Assembly: GCF_013032455.1 (NCBI RefSeq)
Contig: NZ_WQCF01000002.1
Location: 434,001-498,000 of the forward strand
Source of the DNA: Ruegeria atlantica
GTDB taxonomy: Bacteria > Pseudomonadota > Alphaproteobacteria > Rhodobacterales > Rhodobacteraceae
Reading direction: 5' to 3'
DNA length: 64,000 nucleotides
Part shown: piece by piece, positions 26,738 through 36,247 of the stretch
How positions within the stretch are numbered: position 1 is the first letter of the stretch
How the letters are laid out: each line of letters opens with the position of its first letter
Notes under the pieces: model-generated
What the model was told of the DNA's origin: nothing
Database searches by the model: none
What the model saw: only the letters and a program-made list of their open reading frames with translations
Position numbers and translations under genes: made by a program

Positions 26738-27802
26738 CTAGCTCCGGTCGGATATCAGCTTGCCGACCAGTTGCGCCGTATAATCCACGATCGGCACGAT
26801 CCGTCCATAATTCAGACGCGTGGGTCCGATGACCCCGACCGCACCGATTATCTTTCGATCAGCGTTCATATATGGAGACACCACCAAAGAGGAACCCGAA
26901 AGTGAGAAAAGTTTGTTCTCAGACCCGATAAAAATGCGCACACCCTCGCCTTCTTCGGTCAATTCAAGGAATTCGGCGATGTCACGTTTGCGTTCCAGAT
27001 CATCAAACAAGGTGCGGATTCGGTCTAATTCCTCTTCCTGACCGGTCTCACCTAGCAGATTCGCCCGCCCCCGCACGATCAACCGGGCCGAGTCGCTCCC
27101 GTCGCCGTCCCAAGCGGCCATGCCGCTTTCGACCATTTCGCGCGCCAATACGTCTATCTCTTGTTTGCGGGCGGCGATCTGGCTTTGCAACTGGCGGCGC
27201 ACCTCGCTCAACGTGCGACCCTCGATCAGTGCGTTCAGGAAATTCGCCGCCTCGCGCATCGAACTGGGCGTCTGTCCGGGCGGCGGTGTGAACAGTCGGT
27301 TCTCCACTTGACCATCCGAAAACACCAGAACCACCAACGCACGATCATGTGCCAGCGAAACAAACTCGATATGCTTGATTTCGGCCTCATGCTTGGGCGT
27401 CAGCACCAGCGACGCACCATGTGTCACGTGTGACAGGGCCGAGCCGACCCGATCTAGCATTCCGCCCACATCGCCTGCGTTAGAGCCTAATGTCTCGTCC
27501 AGTTTCTGCCGATCATCGGCCCCCAAATCACCAACTTCAAGCAAGCCGTCCACGAACATGCGCAAACCTTGCTGCGTCGGTATCCGACCTGCACTGACAT
27601 GCGGACTGTCTAGCAGGCCCAGAAACTCCAGATCCTGCATCACATTGCGCACGGTCGCGGCGCTGACTTTTTCTGAAAGTGTGCGAGTCAATGTGCGGCT
27701 GCCAACGGGCTCGCCACTGTCCAAATAGCTCTCGACGATCAACCGGAACACCTCACGCGACCGGTCACTCATCTCGTCCAGAATTTTGCTCGCTGCGCTC
27801 AT
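26738..27802 (-). CDS. hrcA: heat-inducible transcription repressor HrcA
   Basis: 354 residues. The N-terminal winged helix (SDRSREVFRLIVESYLDSGEPVGSRTL, then SAATVRNVMQDLEFLGLLDSPHVSAGRIPTQQGLRMFVD) is characteristic. The C-terminal domain ends ...GAVGVIGPTRLNYGRIVPIVDYTAQLVGKLISDRS, the family's final signature. It represses groESL or dnaK genes by binding CIRCE elements and needs GroEL for activity. I find no CIRCE inverted repeat in the 112 bp between it and divergent rph, so self-regulation by CIRCE is not supported here. grpE follows in the same unit. Confidence 0.95.
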   Translation of the reverse strand: MSAASKILDEMSDRSREVFRLIVESYLDSGEPVGSRTLTRTLSEKVSAATVRNVMQDLEFLGLLDSPHVSAGRIPTQQGLRMFVDGLLEVGDLGADDRQKLDETLGSNAGDVGGMLDRVGSALSHVTHGASLVLTPKHEAEIKHIEFVSLAHDRALVVLVFSDGQVENRLFTPPPGQTPSSMREAANFLNALIEGRTLSEVRRQLQSQIAARKQEIDVLAREMVESGMAAWDGDGSDSARLIVRGRANLLGETGQEEELDRIRTLFDDLERKRDIAEFLELTEEGEGVRIFIGSENKLFSLSGSSLVVSPYMNADRKIIGAVGVIGPTRLNYGRIVPIVDYTAQLVGKLISDRS

Positions 27803-27914
27803 CGGCGGTCCCCTGCTGGGTCGTCATTAAATCGCAGGTGTGCGAAAGGTCAATCGGGGTTGCATCGTAAGCCAAGGGGGCGTTATCCCCAACCCAGCAA
27901 ACAAAGGATTTTCC

Positions 27915-28628
27915 ATGCGACCCTCAGGACGAGATTTAAGCGAAATGCGCGCCGTTTCAATCGAAACGGGGTTCACCAAACATGCCGAAGGTTCCTGCCT
28001 GATCAAAATGGGCGACACCCATGTGCTGTGCACTGCCACGATCGAGGATCGTGTACCGCCCTTCATCAAAGGATCGGGCCTGGGCTGGGTTACCGCTGAA
28101 TACGGTATGTTGCCCCGCGCAACCAACACCCGGATGCGGCGCGAGGCGGCAAGCGGCAAACAAGGTGGTCGCACTGTGGAAATTCAGCGCCTGATTGGCC
28201 GCGCACTTCGTGCGGGTGTGGATCGGGTTGCCTTGGGTGAACGCCAAATCACCGTTGACTGCGATGTAATTCAAGCCGACGGCGGCACGCGCTGTGCTTC
28301 GATCACCGGCGGCTGGGTTGCGCTGCGTCTGGCCGTAAACAAGCTGATGAAGGCAGGTGATGTGATCTCTGACCCTTTGTTAGACCCTGTTGCGGCCGTT
28401 TCCTGCGGAATTTATGCAGGTCAACCAGTTCTGGATCTGGACTACCCCGAGGACAGCGAAGCCGGTGTTGACGGCAACTTTATCATGACAGGTTCTGGCA
28501 AACTGATCGAAGTACAGATGTCTGCCGAAGGTTCGGTCTTTAGCCGTACTCAGATGGATCAGCTGATGGATCTGGCGGAAAAAGGCGTGGCCGAATTGGC
28601 CTCAGCACAGAAAGCTGCAACTGCATGA
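27915..28628 (+). CDS. rph: ribonuclease PH
   Basis: 237 residues from ATG 27915 (AAAGGA ahead). The full RNase PH pattern is present: MRPSGR at the start, [83 protein letters not shown] with catalytic aspartates, and [23 protein letters not shown]. It trims tRNA 3' ends phosphorolytically. rdgB starts within its stop (ATGA), so rph-rdgB-hemW is one operon, an order common in alphaproteobacteria. Confidence 0.97.
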   Translation: MRPSGRDLSEMRAVSIETGFTKHAEGSCLIKMGDTHVLCTATIEDRVPPFIKGSGLGWVTAEYGMLPRATNTRMRREAASGKQGGRTVEIQRLIGRALRAGVDRVALGERQITVDCDVIQADGGTRCASITGGWVALRLAVNKLMKAGDVISDPLLDPVAAVSCGIYAGQPVLDLDYPEDSEAGVDGNFIMTGSGKLIEVQMSAEGSVFSRTQMDQLMDLAEKGVAELASAQKAATA

Positions 28629-29239
28629 CCCGTAAGTTCGACGGTGACAGGCTGCTGGTGGCCACCCATAACAAAGGCAAACTTGAGGAGATGGCACATC
28701 TCCTCGAACCCTTTGGGGTAGCTGTAATAGGCGCAGGTGAAATGAGCCTGCCGGAACCGGAAGAGACCGAGGATACTTTCGTTGGCAACGCGCGAATCAA
28801 GGCCCATGCCGCCGCCAAGGCCACTGGCCTGCCTGCACTGTCGGACGATTCCGGGCTTACTATCGACGCACTGGACGGCGCGCCGGGCGTCTATACCGCC
28901 GATTGGGCTGAAACTAGCAATGGCCGCGATTTCCTAATGGCCATGACCCGGGCCCACAAAGAGCTTGAGGCAAAAGGCGCCGCACATCCCCGCGCGGCGC
29001 AATTCCGCTGCACGTTGGTTCTGGCTTGGCCAGACGGGCACGATGAAGTGTTTGAGGGCGTTGCGCCCGGCCACTTGGTCTGGCCAATCCGCGGCAAGGA
29101 TGGGTTCGGTTATGACCCAATGTTTGTCCCAGAAGGGCATGACATTACCTTTGCCGAGATGGATCGCTGGGAAAAGAACAAGATCAGCCATCGCGGTCGT
29201 GCGGTGGAGATGTTCGTGAAGGGCTGTTTTGGCGGATGA
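28625..29239 (+). CDS. rdgB: non-canonical purine NTP pyrophosphatase (RdgB/HAM1)
   Basis: 204 residues. Signature [14 protein letters not shown] near residue 9, then [26 protein letters not shown] near residue 74, [23 protein letters not shown] near residue 158 and the terminal [14 protein letters not shown]. The enzyme hydrolyses dITP/ITP and XTP to keep them out of DNA and RNA. It overlaps rph by 4 nt and hemW by 11 nt. Confidence 0.96.
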   Translation: MTRKFDGDRLLVATHNKGKLEEMAHLLEPFGVAVIGAGEMSLPEPEETEDTFVGNARIKAHAAAKATGLPALSDDSGLTIDALDGAPGVYTADWAETSNGRDFLMAMTRAHKELEAKGAAHPRAAQFRCTLVLAWPDGHDEVFEGVAPGHLVWPIRGKDGFGYDPMFVPEGHDITFAEMDRWEKNKISHRGRAVEMFVKGCFGG

Positions 29240-30383
29240 TTGGCGCAATGGGGGCTTTGGCCTGTACGTGCATTGGCCTTTCTGCGAGGCCAAGTGTCCC
29301 TATTGCGATTTCAACAGCCATGTTTCCAAAACTATTGATCAAAAACAATGGCTTGATGCGTATCTGAGCGAGCTTCGCCGCTCTGCCCTGGAAACTCCCG
29401 ACCGTGTCTTGAACACCATCTTTTTCGGTGGCGGAACGCCGTCTCTGATGGATCCCGACACCGTCGCCGCAGTTATCGACGAGGCCCGCGCCCTCTGGCG
29501 ACCAGCCAACGATATGGAGATTACGCTCGAGGCCAATCCCGGCTCGGTAGAAGCCGGCCGGTTCGCGGCTTATCGCGATGCTGGCGTGAACCGTATCTCG
29601 ATGGGTATACAAGCGCTGAACGACGAAGATCTCCGCCGTTTGGGTCGCATTCACACGGTGGCCGAGGCTCGTAGTGCATTTAATATCGCCCGTAATTGCT
29701 TTGAAAGAGTCAGTTTTGATCTGATTTACGCCCGGCAGCATCAAACCCTTGAAGCCTGGCGTGCCGAGTTGACCGAAGCTTTGACGATGGCTGTCGACCA
29801 TTTGTCTCTGTACCAACTGACCATCGAGGACGGCACCGCCTTTGGTGACCGCTATGCTGTCGGTAAACTGCGCGGTCTGCCGGAAGACGACAGCGCCGCC
29901 GATATGTATCTGGCCACACAGGAAATCTGCGAAGCGCATGGCCTGCCCTCCTATGAGGTCTCAAATCACGCACGGCCGGGGTCCGAATCTCAACACAACC
30001 TTATCTATTGGCGCTATGGCGATTACGTCGGAATCGGCCCCGGTGCGCATGGACGGATCACACTGAACGGCCAAAAGCTGGCGACGGAAACTTATCTGTC
30101 CCCGAACGCATGGCTAACCGCTGTGGGAAAAGGGACAGGAGAAAAAGAACGGGTAGCTCTCTCAACGCAAGATCAAGCAGTAGAATACCTTATGATGGGA
30201 TTGAGGATAACAGAGGGACTAGATATTGATAGATTTAACGCCTTAACTGATCAGCCTCTACAGCAGAAAAAGCTGTCTGATTTGATGGAAATCGGCATGT
30301 TAGAACAGAAAAATGGTCGTCTTATTGCCACCAAGAATGGACGCGCGGTTCTTAATGCGGTGATCCGGGAACTGTTGGGGTAG
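29229..30383 (+). CDS. hemW: radical SAM protein HemW (heme chaperone, CPO-like)
   Basis: 384 residues, starting at a TTG (29229) inside the end of rdgB; this start gives the family N-terminus [16 protein letters not shown]. The radical-SAM cysteines are CEAKCPYC near residues 19-26, the glycine-rich FFGGGTPSLM lies near residue 65, and the heme-related HNxxYW appears as QHNLIYW near residue 257. HemW handles heme insertion rather than oxidising coproporphyrinogen. About the last 90 codons (from ~30120) are clearly AT-richer than the first 290: 21 G+C in bases 30181-30240 against about 40 in 29461-29520. The fold motifs continue across this break, so the gene looks intact. Confidence 0.93.
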   Translation: MADDWRNGGFGLYVHWPFCEAKCPYCDFNSHVSKTIDQKQWLDAYLSELRRSALETPDRVLNTIFFGGGTPSLMDPDTVAAVIDEARALWRPANDMEITLEANPGSVEAGRFAAYRDAGVNRISMGIQALNDEDLRRLGRIHTVAEARSAFNIARNCFERVSFDLIYARQHQTLEAWRAELTEALTMAVDHLSLYQLTIEDGTAFGDRYAVGKLRGLPEDDSAADMYLATQEICEAHGLPSYEVSNHARPGSESQHNLIYWRYGDYVGIGPGAHGRITLNGQKLATETYLSPNAWLTAVGKGTGEKERVALSTQDQAVEYLMMGLRITEGLDIDRFNALTDQPLQQKKLSDLMEIGMLEQKNGRLIATKNGRAVLNAVIRELLG

Positions 30384-30385
30384 TG

Positions 30386-30739
30386 ATGCAATATGTCTGG
30401 GCCACCTTGGGGTTGATCTGTGTTGGGCTTGCAGCGGTAGGTATTGCTCTACCTCTTCTGCCGACTGTACCATTCTTGTTGTTGGCCGCTTTCTTCTTTG
30501 CCCGCTCTTCTTCGCGTCTTCATCACTGGCTGATGACTCATCAGACTTTTGGGCCATTGATCGTTGATTGGCAAACCTCTGGTGTCATTCGACCGGGCGC
30601 AAAAAAGGCGGCCACCATTTCAGTCACCGCCGTGTTTGGATTATCCATTCTGCTAGCCCTGCCTTCCCACGTTCTGATTATTCAGGCTGTGGTTTTAGGC
30701 TGTGTCATGATCTTTATCTGGACACGGCCTAACGGCTGA
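30386..30739 (+). CDS. DUF454 (YbaN) family membrane protein
   Basis: 117 residues from ATG 30386; GTG 30383, sharing a base with the hemW stop, is the alternative. DUF454 signature near the start: VWATLGLICVGLAAVGIALPLLPTVPFLLLAAFFFARSSSRLHHWLM, followed by FGPLIVDWQTSGVIRPGAKKAA. Three membrane segments (residues ~5-45 as a hairpin, ~75-95, ~97-113). Function unknown. It ends by overlapping parB for 11 bp in convergent orientation. Confidence 0.82.
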   Translation: MQYVWATLGLICVGLAAVGIALPLLPTVPFLLLAAFFFARSSSRLHHWLMTHQTFGPLIVDWQTSGVIRPGAKKAATISVTAVFGLSILLALPSHVLIIQAVVLGCVMIFIWTRPNG

Positions 30740-31622
30740 GCTTGGCACAAAGATCGTCTAACTGATCCAGATTTTCATAGGTCAAAACCACCTGCCCAGT
30801 TTCAGTACCAGCCTTGTGGTTGATCGCAACTTTCATAGCCAGAATCGCCGAGAGATCTTTCTCTAATGCACGCGTATCCGCGTCCTTGCCAGCATTCAGA
30901 TTTCTGGACCGCGGCGCGGCCTTGGCAGGATCTGCTTGTTGTTTTTTCACCAACGCTTCGGTCGCACGCACCGAAAGGCCATCCCGAACAACAATTTTGG
31001 CCAATTCTGATGGGTTTTCCGCTGTTATCAAAGCCCGTGCATGACCCGCTGACAACTTGCCCTCAATGACCAATGTCTGAACGTCCAACGGCAAGGAAAG
31101 CAATCGCAATAGATTCGCAATGTGGCTGCGGCTTTTCCCAAGAGCTTCAGCCAGCTTTTCCTGTGTGTGCCCGAAACGGTCCATAAGCTGCTTGTATCCA
31201 GCAGCCTCTTCAACGGCATTCAGATCTGCACGCTGAATATTCTCGATAATCGCAACTTCGAGCACTTCGGTATCGTCGAATTCACGCACGATAACCGGGA
31301 TATCATGCAGCTGCGCCATCTGAGCAGCACGCCAACGACGTTCACCGGCAACAATTTCATACTCGCCGCCACTTATTTCGCGTACGATCAGCGGCTGGAT
31401 TATACCTTTTTCCTTAACAGACGCGGCGAGCTCATCAAGATGTTCAGCCGAAAATGTCCGGCGCGGCTGATTTGGGTTGGCCCGCAACTTTTCAATAGGA
31501 ACCGTCATGTCCGGGCGGCGCGGCTCTGATGAGACCAGACCTTCTGCTTCTTGTGTTACATCAGCCATCAAGGCGGAAAGGCCTCGGCCTAGACCTCTGT
31601 GTTTAGTTTTTTTGGCGGTCAC
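30729..31622 (-). CDS. parB: chromosome partitioning protein ParB (CTPase, parS-binding)
   Basis: 297 residues. The N-terminal CTPase/arm domain holds the ParB boxes: PNQPRRTFSAEHLDELAASVKEKGIIQPLIVRE and the GERRWRAAQMA motif near residue 95. The helix-turn-helix follows (HTQEKLAEALGKSRSHIANLLRLLSLP, residues ~152-178), then HARALI and the dimerisation C-terminus. It loads at parS as a sliding clamp and, with ParA, segregates the new origin. Two perfect parS copies lie 1.4 and 3.3 kb upstream in the same operon. It starts 20 bp after the parA stop. Base composition is lower in GC than the average of the window. Confidence 0.96.
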   Translation of the reverse strand: MTAKKTKHRGLGRGLSALMADVTQEAEGLVSSEPRRPDMTVPIEKLRANPNQPRRTFSAEHLDELAASVKEKGIIQPLIVREISGGEYEIVAGERRWRAAQMAQLHDIPVIVREFDDTEVLEVAIIENIQRADLNAVEEAAGYKQLMDRFGHTQEKLAEALGKSRSHIANLLRLLSLPLDVQTLVIEGKLSAGHARALITAENPSELAKIVVRDGLSVRATEALVKKQQADPAKAAPRSRNLNAGKDADTRALEKDLSAILAMKVAINHKAGTETGQVVLTYENLDQLDDLCAKLSR

Positions 31623-31642
31623 TGAGCCCTCCTCACTGCCGC

Positions 31643-32446
31643 TCAGGCGGCGACATTTTTGTTCTTGTGAATGACTTCGCGAGCCAGATGCCGATACGCC
31701 ATCGCACCCAACGATCCCGAATCATATTGCAGAACTGGCAAAGCGTAAGACGGCGCTTCGCTGACCCGCACATTCCTGGGTATTTTGGTTTTAAATACCA
31801 TCTCACCCAAATTGTCACGTGCATCCTTTTCGACCTGACGGGACAAGTTATTGCGGTTGTCATACATGGTAAGCACAACACCTTCGATTCTGAGGTCAGG
31901 ATTTGCGGTTTGACGAACTTCTCTGATCGTCAGCATCAATTGCGAAAGACCCTCCAAGGCAAAGAACTCACTTTGCAGCGGAACCAATACCGAATGCGAT
32001 GCCACCATCGCATTCACAGTCAGAAGATTGAGAGACGGAGGGCAATCAATCAGGATAAAATCCAACTTGAATTTATCAATAGCCGTCTGACGCAGTGCGT
32101 CATGAAGAAGATAGCTGCGTTTTTCATTGGAAATCAGTTCAATATCAGCCGAACTCAAATCAACGGTCGCAGGCACAACAAAAAGCCCTTCGATATCCGT
32201 TTCCTGCAGTACTGCCTCAAGCGGTGCTTCATCCAGGATCAGATCATAAGTCGTCCAATCCCTATCCTCGACCCCTAATCCTGTCGACGCATTGCCCTGA
32301 GGGTCCAAATCAACGACCAACACCCGGCACCCTGCTTCGGCAAGTCCAGCGGCAAGGTTAATCGCTGTCGTAGTTTTTCCCACCCCACCCTTTTGATTGG
32401 CAACCGCAATTATCCGGGGCCCTGAAGGGCGAGACAGATCAACCAC
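31643..32446 (-). CDS. parA: chromosome partitioning ATPase ParA
   Basis: 267 residues. The deviant Walker A NQKGGVGKTTTAINLAAGLA begins near residue 17, Walker A' is VVDLDPQGNASTGLG near residue 44, and Walker B is FILIDCPPSLNLLTVNAM near residue 132. This is the chromosomal Soj/ParA class without an N-terminal DNA-binding extension. It works with ParB and parS in origin segregation. Its start overlaps the end of rsmG by 8 nt, and parB follows 20 bp later. Confidence 0.97.
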   Translation of the reverse strand: MVDLSRPSGPRIIAVANQKGGVGKTTTAINLAAGLAEAGCRVLVVDLDPQGNASTGLGVEDRDWTTYDLILDEAPLEAVLQETDIEGLFVVPATVDLSSADIELISNEKRSYLLHDALRQTAIDKFKLDFILIDCPPSLNLLTVNAMVASHSVLVPLQSEFFALEGLSQLMLTIREVRQTANPDLRIEGVVLTMYDNRNNLSRQVEKDARDNLGEMVFKTKIPRNVRVSEAPSYALPVLQYDSGSLGAMAYRHLAREVIHKNKNVAA

Positions 32447-33053
32447 GCGATACTCCTTTGATCCTTAGGATAACAGCTTGGGGTTCAGTTAAACTTGTAA
32501 TCGGCTCGCAATCGAATTTCCATTCCTCGCGTGCGTCATCCAGCTCTTTTTTCCAGTTTGCGCCTTTAGGCAACAACGCCGTGCCGTGTTCTCCTAAATG
32601 TCTGTCGCAAAAGGACAATAACATCTTCAAATCAGCTAGCGCGCGCGCTGACAGGATATCTGCGCTCAAGGGGTCTACGTCTTCGATTCGCTTTGAAACG
32701 ACAGTACATTTTGCCCCACACTCCCGCGCAACGGTGCGTAGAAACGCCGATTTTCTCTGATCGCTTTCAACAAATGTAAAATGTGTATCTGGCGCTTCAT
32801 CAGCGGCCATAATCGCGCAAACCATCCCTGGAAAGCCTCCTCCACTTCCTAAGTCTACCCAGGTTTGGAAAGCTTCTGCACACCGAAAGACTTGGACCGA
32901 GTCCAATATATGCCGGGTCCAGATGTCATTAAGACTGTTCCTAGAGACCAAGTTTATCTTGGGATTCCATCGCTGCACCAGATTTACGTAGACCTCAAGC
33001 CGATCGAGTGTTTCACGTGAAACATTCAACCCGTTCAGCACTTCGGAGCTCAT
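32439..33053 (-). CDS. rsmG: 16S rRNA (guanine-N7) methyltransferase RsmG (GidB)
   Basis: 204 residues. The SAM motif [14 protein letters not shown] lies near residue 67, with [21 protein letters not shown] before it. It methylates G527 of 16S rRNA, the site linked to streptomycin sensitivity. The first codons ([11 protein letters not shown], residues 10-20) are encoded over a parS palindrome, so the DNA there carries two messages. It starts inside the mnmG stop codon (ATGA), and its end overlaps parA. Confidence 0.96.
   Translation of the reverse strand: MSSEVLNGLNVSRETLDRLEVYVNLVQRWNPKINLVSRNSLNDIWTRHILDSVQVFRCAEAFQTWVDLGSGGGFPGMVCAIMAADEAPDTHFTFVESDQRKSAFLRTVARECGAKCTVVSKRIEDVDPLSADILSARALADLKMLLSFCDRHLGEHGTALLPKGANWKKELDDAREEWKFDCEPITSLTEPQAVILRIKGVSRG
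33009..33024. promoter_or_regulatory. parS site inside the start of rsmG
   Basis: TGTTTCACGTGAAACA, a perfect 16-bp palindrome identical to the classical ParB-binding consensus. It lies at codons 10-15 of rsmG and encodes the residues VSRET. Location within 6 kb of the putative oriC is as expected for a chromosomal parS. Confidence 0.95.
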
Positions 33054-34927
33054 ACTTTGCGCACCCGCTGTTCACGCCGCAACTTGGCCAGCAACAAAGT
33101 CAGTGCAGCGGGTGTTACACCTTCTACGCGCCCTGCCTGTGCAATATTTACCGGTCTTGCCGTCGATAGCTTCTGTTTCACCTCAGATGACAGACCTTCC
33201 AACGTTGAATAGTCGAAATCTCGCGGAATCTCATAAGATTCATCGCGTTTCATAGCTTCAACATCCTTCTTTTGCCGCGCAATATAGTTCGCATATAGCG
33301 CGTCCCGTTCGACCTGAAGGCGGATATCTGCTTCAATACCCTCTAGCTCCGGAACAAGTGGCAAAAGGTTTTCGAATGACACATCTGGAAATGCCAAAAT
33401 CGCCATTCCGTCCCTGCGATTCCCATCTTGGTTGACATTAATGCCTGCTGATCGCATTTCCCTCGGTGTAAATGTGCGATCTGTCAATTTAGACTTAGCT
33501 GTCTCCAGCTTGTCCATTTTCCCTTCGAAGTGAATTTTTCGCGTATCACCAACACACCCAATATCAATACCCATTGGCGTTAACCTTTGATCTGCGTTAT
33601 CTGCTCGCAGCGATAGACGGAATTCTGCGCGAGAGGTAAACATTCGGTAAGGCTCCGCCACTCCGCGAGTAGTAAGATCGTCAATCATCACACCGATATA
33701 ACTGTCCGCACGCGTGAAATGGAGCGGGTCACGTCCCAAAACGGCTAGAGCAGCGTTCAACCCCGCAACAAGTCCCTGCGCTGCTGCTTCCTCATATCCT
33801 GTTGTTCCGTTGATTTGACCAGCAAGATATAGACCCGGCGCCTCTGGCAATGACAAAGATGACGTCAATACGCGTGGATCGACGTAATCGTATTCTATGG
33901 CATAGCCAGGTTGCAATATGACTGCATTCTCCAATCCCTTGATTGATCGAACATAATCTTGCTGTACATCTTGCGGCAAAGACGTTGAAATCCCGTTTGG
34001 ATAGATCGTGTTGTCGTTAACTCCTTCGGGTTCCAAGAAAATTTGGTGCGATTCCTTGTCGGAAAACCGGACGATTTTATCCTCGATGGATGGGCAATAG
34101 CGAGGACCTACACCATCAATATGCCCGCCATACATTGCTGATTGTGACAGGTTTTTTTGGATGATCTCGTGCGTCCGCGCATTTGTATGCGTAATTCCGC
34201 AAGAAATTTGCGGCGCAACAACTGAGGTCGAGAGAAAAGAAAACAGCGTGGGATCTTCATCGCCGTCCTGTCGTTCAAGATCTGTCCAATCTATTGTGCG
34301 ACCATCCAGCCGGGGTGGTGTACCGGTTTTCAATCGACCTAGCGGAAGATCAAAACTGTCCAGACGTTCAGCCAACTTCACCGACGGCCGGTCCCCCATC
34401 CGGCCACCGGGTTTGGATACGTCTCCAATGTGAATGACGCCCCGCAAAAATGTACCAGATGTTAGGATGACAGCTCCGGCATGAATTTCCGAACCGTCCG
34501 CCAGCTTGATTCCAACAACCTTCGAGCCATCCATCAGAAAGTCGACAACTTCTCCTACAACAATGGATAGATGCTCTTGCTGCTTCGTCTCTTTCTGCAT
34601 GGCCGCACGATACAGCGCTCGGTCCGCTTGCGTTCTTGGCCCCTGCACTGCCGGGCCTTTTCGGCGGTTCAAAAGGCGAAACTGAATCCCGGCCTGATCA
34701 GCCACACGCCCCATGACGCCATCCAGCGCATCGATTTCACGCACCAAATGACCTTTACCAAGGCCACCAATAGCAGGGTTACAAGACATGACGCCGATAT
34801 CCTGCCCTGACAAGGTTACCAAAGCAGTTTCGACACCCATCCGGGCAGCCGCATGAGCTGCTTCGGTTCCAGCATGGCCAGCCCCAATGACCACCACATC
34901 AAACTTCGAATGTTTCACGTGAAACAC
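33050..34927 (-). CDS. mnmG: tRNA 5-carboxymethylaminomethyluridine synthesis enzyme MnmG (GidA)
   Basis: 625 residues. The FAD site is [21 protein letters not shown] near residue 9; the MnmG signatures [15 protein letters not shown] (near residue 276) and [20 protein letters not shown] (near residue 369) are intact. The C-terminal helical domain ends [18 protein letters not shown]. With MnmE it modifies wobble U34 of several tRNAs. The first six residues, MFHVKH, are encoded by a parS palindrome. mnmE ends 3 bp before it and rsmG begins in its stop codon. Confidence 0.97.
   Translation of the reverse strand: MFHVKHSKFDVVVIGAGHAGTEAAHAAARMGVETALVTLSGQDIGVMSCNPAIGGLGKGHLVREIDALDGVMGRVADQAGIQFRLLNRRKGPAVQGPRTQADRALYRAAMQKETKQQEHLSIVVGEVVDFLMDGSKVVGIKLADGSEIHAGAVILTSGTFLRGVIHIGDVSKPGGRMGDRPSVKLAERLDSFDLPLGRLKTGTPPRLDGRTIDWTDLERQDGDEDPTLFSFLSTSVVAPQISCGITHTNARTHEIIQKNLSQSAMYGGHIDGVGPRYCPSIEDKIVRFSDKESHQIFLEPEGVNDNTIYPNGISTSLPQDVQQDYVRSIKGLENAVILQPGYAIEYDYVDPRVLTSSLSLPEAPGLYLAGQINGTTGYEEAAAQGLVAGLNAALAVLGRDPLHFTRADSYIGVMIDDLTTRGVAEPYRMFTSRAEFRLSLRADNADQRLTPMGIDIGCVGDTRKIHFEGKMDKLETAKSKLTDRTFTPREMRSAGINVNQDGNRRDGMAILAFPDVSFENLLPLVPELEGIEADIRLQVERDALYANYIARQKKDVEAMKRDESYEIPRDFDYSTLEGLSSEVKQKLSTARPVNIAQAGRVEGVTPAALTLLLAKLRREQRVRKV
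34911..34926. promoter_or_regulatory. parS site at the start of mnmG
   Basis: A second perfect TGTTTCACGTGAAACA, beginning one base inside the ATG of mnmG (start at 34927) and encoding most of MFHVKH. ParB loading here would directly cover the translation start region of mnmG. The two parS copies are 1.9 kb apart. Confidence 0.95.
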
Positions 34928-34930
34928 TCC

Positions 34931-36217
34931 TTATTTCCCAAGGCAGAAACTGGAGAATATTTCATCCAACAGGTCCTCGACCCCTATTCTACCAACCAAT
35001 GTTTCAAGTGCGCGGATCGCCGTACGTAGCTCTTCTGCCGCGATATCATACAAGTCCGGTCCTGATTCCAGAACCGTCATTGCATCGGCTAGCGCCGAGC
35101 TGGCGTCATTTAGCGCGACGCGATGCCGTTCTCGCGTTGCGATACCATGGCTAGTAGATCTATTAGCTAACTCACGCGATATATGGGAAATTAGCTGATC
35201 AATCCCTTGACCAGTTTTCCCAGAAACACCGCCTTCGGCGCCATCACGAAGATCAGATTTCGGCAAAAGTTGAATATCCCCATCTACCATAGGAACACTC
35301 AGCTCTTTTGGATTCTCTGTTAGAAACACGCGCAGATCAGCCGCATCAGCGCGTTTTCGGGCCAGTTCGATTCCCAAGTTTTCAACGTGATCCTCAGTTT
35401 CACGCAACCCAGCTGTGTCCAGCAAAGTGACGGGTAGACCGCTAAGATCCATACGAACTTCGATCACGTCTCGTGTCGTTCCCGCGTATTCTGAGGTAAT
35501 CGCTGCTTCCCGCCCTGCCAGTGCGTTCAATAAGGTAGACTTACCCGCGTTAGGTAAACCAACAATTGCAACCTCAAATCCAGTACGAATACGTTCAGCG
35601 ATCTTGACGCCATCTGCCTCACGCTGAAGATCTTGCATGACTCCGGTAATCAAGTTCCGAACCTCAGGCGTGACATCTGTGGGCACTTCTTCATCGGCAA
35701 AATCAATGACCGCCTCCAGCAATGATGCCGCCCGTATCAGATCACGACGCCAACGCTCCGCCAAGCCGCCCAGTTCGCCAGCCAGAATGGTCTGGGCCTG
35801 TTTGCGCTGCGCTTCGGTTTCCGCATCAATCAGATCAGCAAGTCCTTCAACCTGCGTCAGGTCCATTTTGCCATTCTCAAGCGCGCGCCGTGTGAATTCT
35901 CCAGGTTCCGCCAAACGCAAACCATCTGTGTCCGACAAACAGCGCATCACAGCATTGATCGCAGCCGTACTTCCGTGAATCTGAAGCTCAGCGACATCTT
36001 CACCGGTGAAACTCGCCGGCGCTTGAAACGTCAAAACCAGCCCATCGTCCAGGCGCGATCCATCATCCGCATACAAAGATCGAACCCGCATACCGCGGGC
36101 TGGCAGCGGGCCGTCTGTTAGATCAGCCGCTGCAGAATGCGCCAAAGGACCAGAGAGGCGGATGACCGCCACCCCTGCTTTGCCTTGCGCGCTGGCCAAG
36201 GCGAATATCGTATCCAT
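34931..36217 (-). CDS. mnmE: tRNA modification GTPase MnmE (TrmE)
   Basis: 428 residues. The N-terminal folate-binding domain ([23 protein letters not shown]) is followed by helices and the inserted G domain near residues 215-350: P-loop [16 protein letters not shown]2 TTRDVIE, G3 DTAG. It ends FCLGK, retaining the conserved C-x-GK catalytic Cys. It is the partner of MnmG in U34 modification. First gene of the unit mnmE-mnmG-rsmG-parA-parB; rho lies 30 bp upstream and may read into it. Confidence 0.96.
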   Translation of the reverse strand: MDTIFALASAQGKAGVAVIRLSGPLAHSAAADLTDGPLPARGMRVRSLYADDGSRLDDGLVLTFQAPASFTGEDVAELQIHGSTAAINAVMRCLSDTDGLRLAEPGEFTRRALENGKMDLTQVEGLADLIDAETEAQRKQAQTILAGELGGLAERWRRDLIRAASLLEAVIDFADEEVPTDVTPEVRNLITGVMQDLQREADGVKIAERIRTGFEVAIVGLPNAGKSTLLNALAGREAAITSEYAGTTRDVIEVRMDLSGLPVTLLDTAGLRETEDHVENLGIELARKRADAADLRVFLTENPKELSVPMVDGDIQLLPKSDLRDGAEGGVSGKTGQGIDQLISHISRELANRSTSHGIATRERHRVALNDASSALADAMTVLESGPDLYDIAAEELRTAIRALETLVGRIGVEDLLDEIFSSFCLGK

Positions 36218-36247
36218 TCGAAGGCCTCGCGTCAGTTTAGACCTGTG

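Noticed and set aside
27803-27914. CIRCE element between hrcA and rph
   Set aside because: I looked for TTAGCACTC-N9-GAGTGCTAA or close forms in this gap and found none.
30120-36217. Genomic island or horizontal transfer of the low-GC segment
   Set aside because: All genes in it are core origin genes in conserved order, with no integrase, tRNA or repeats at the borders. The compositional step is real but does not by itself show transfer.
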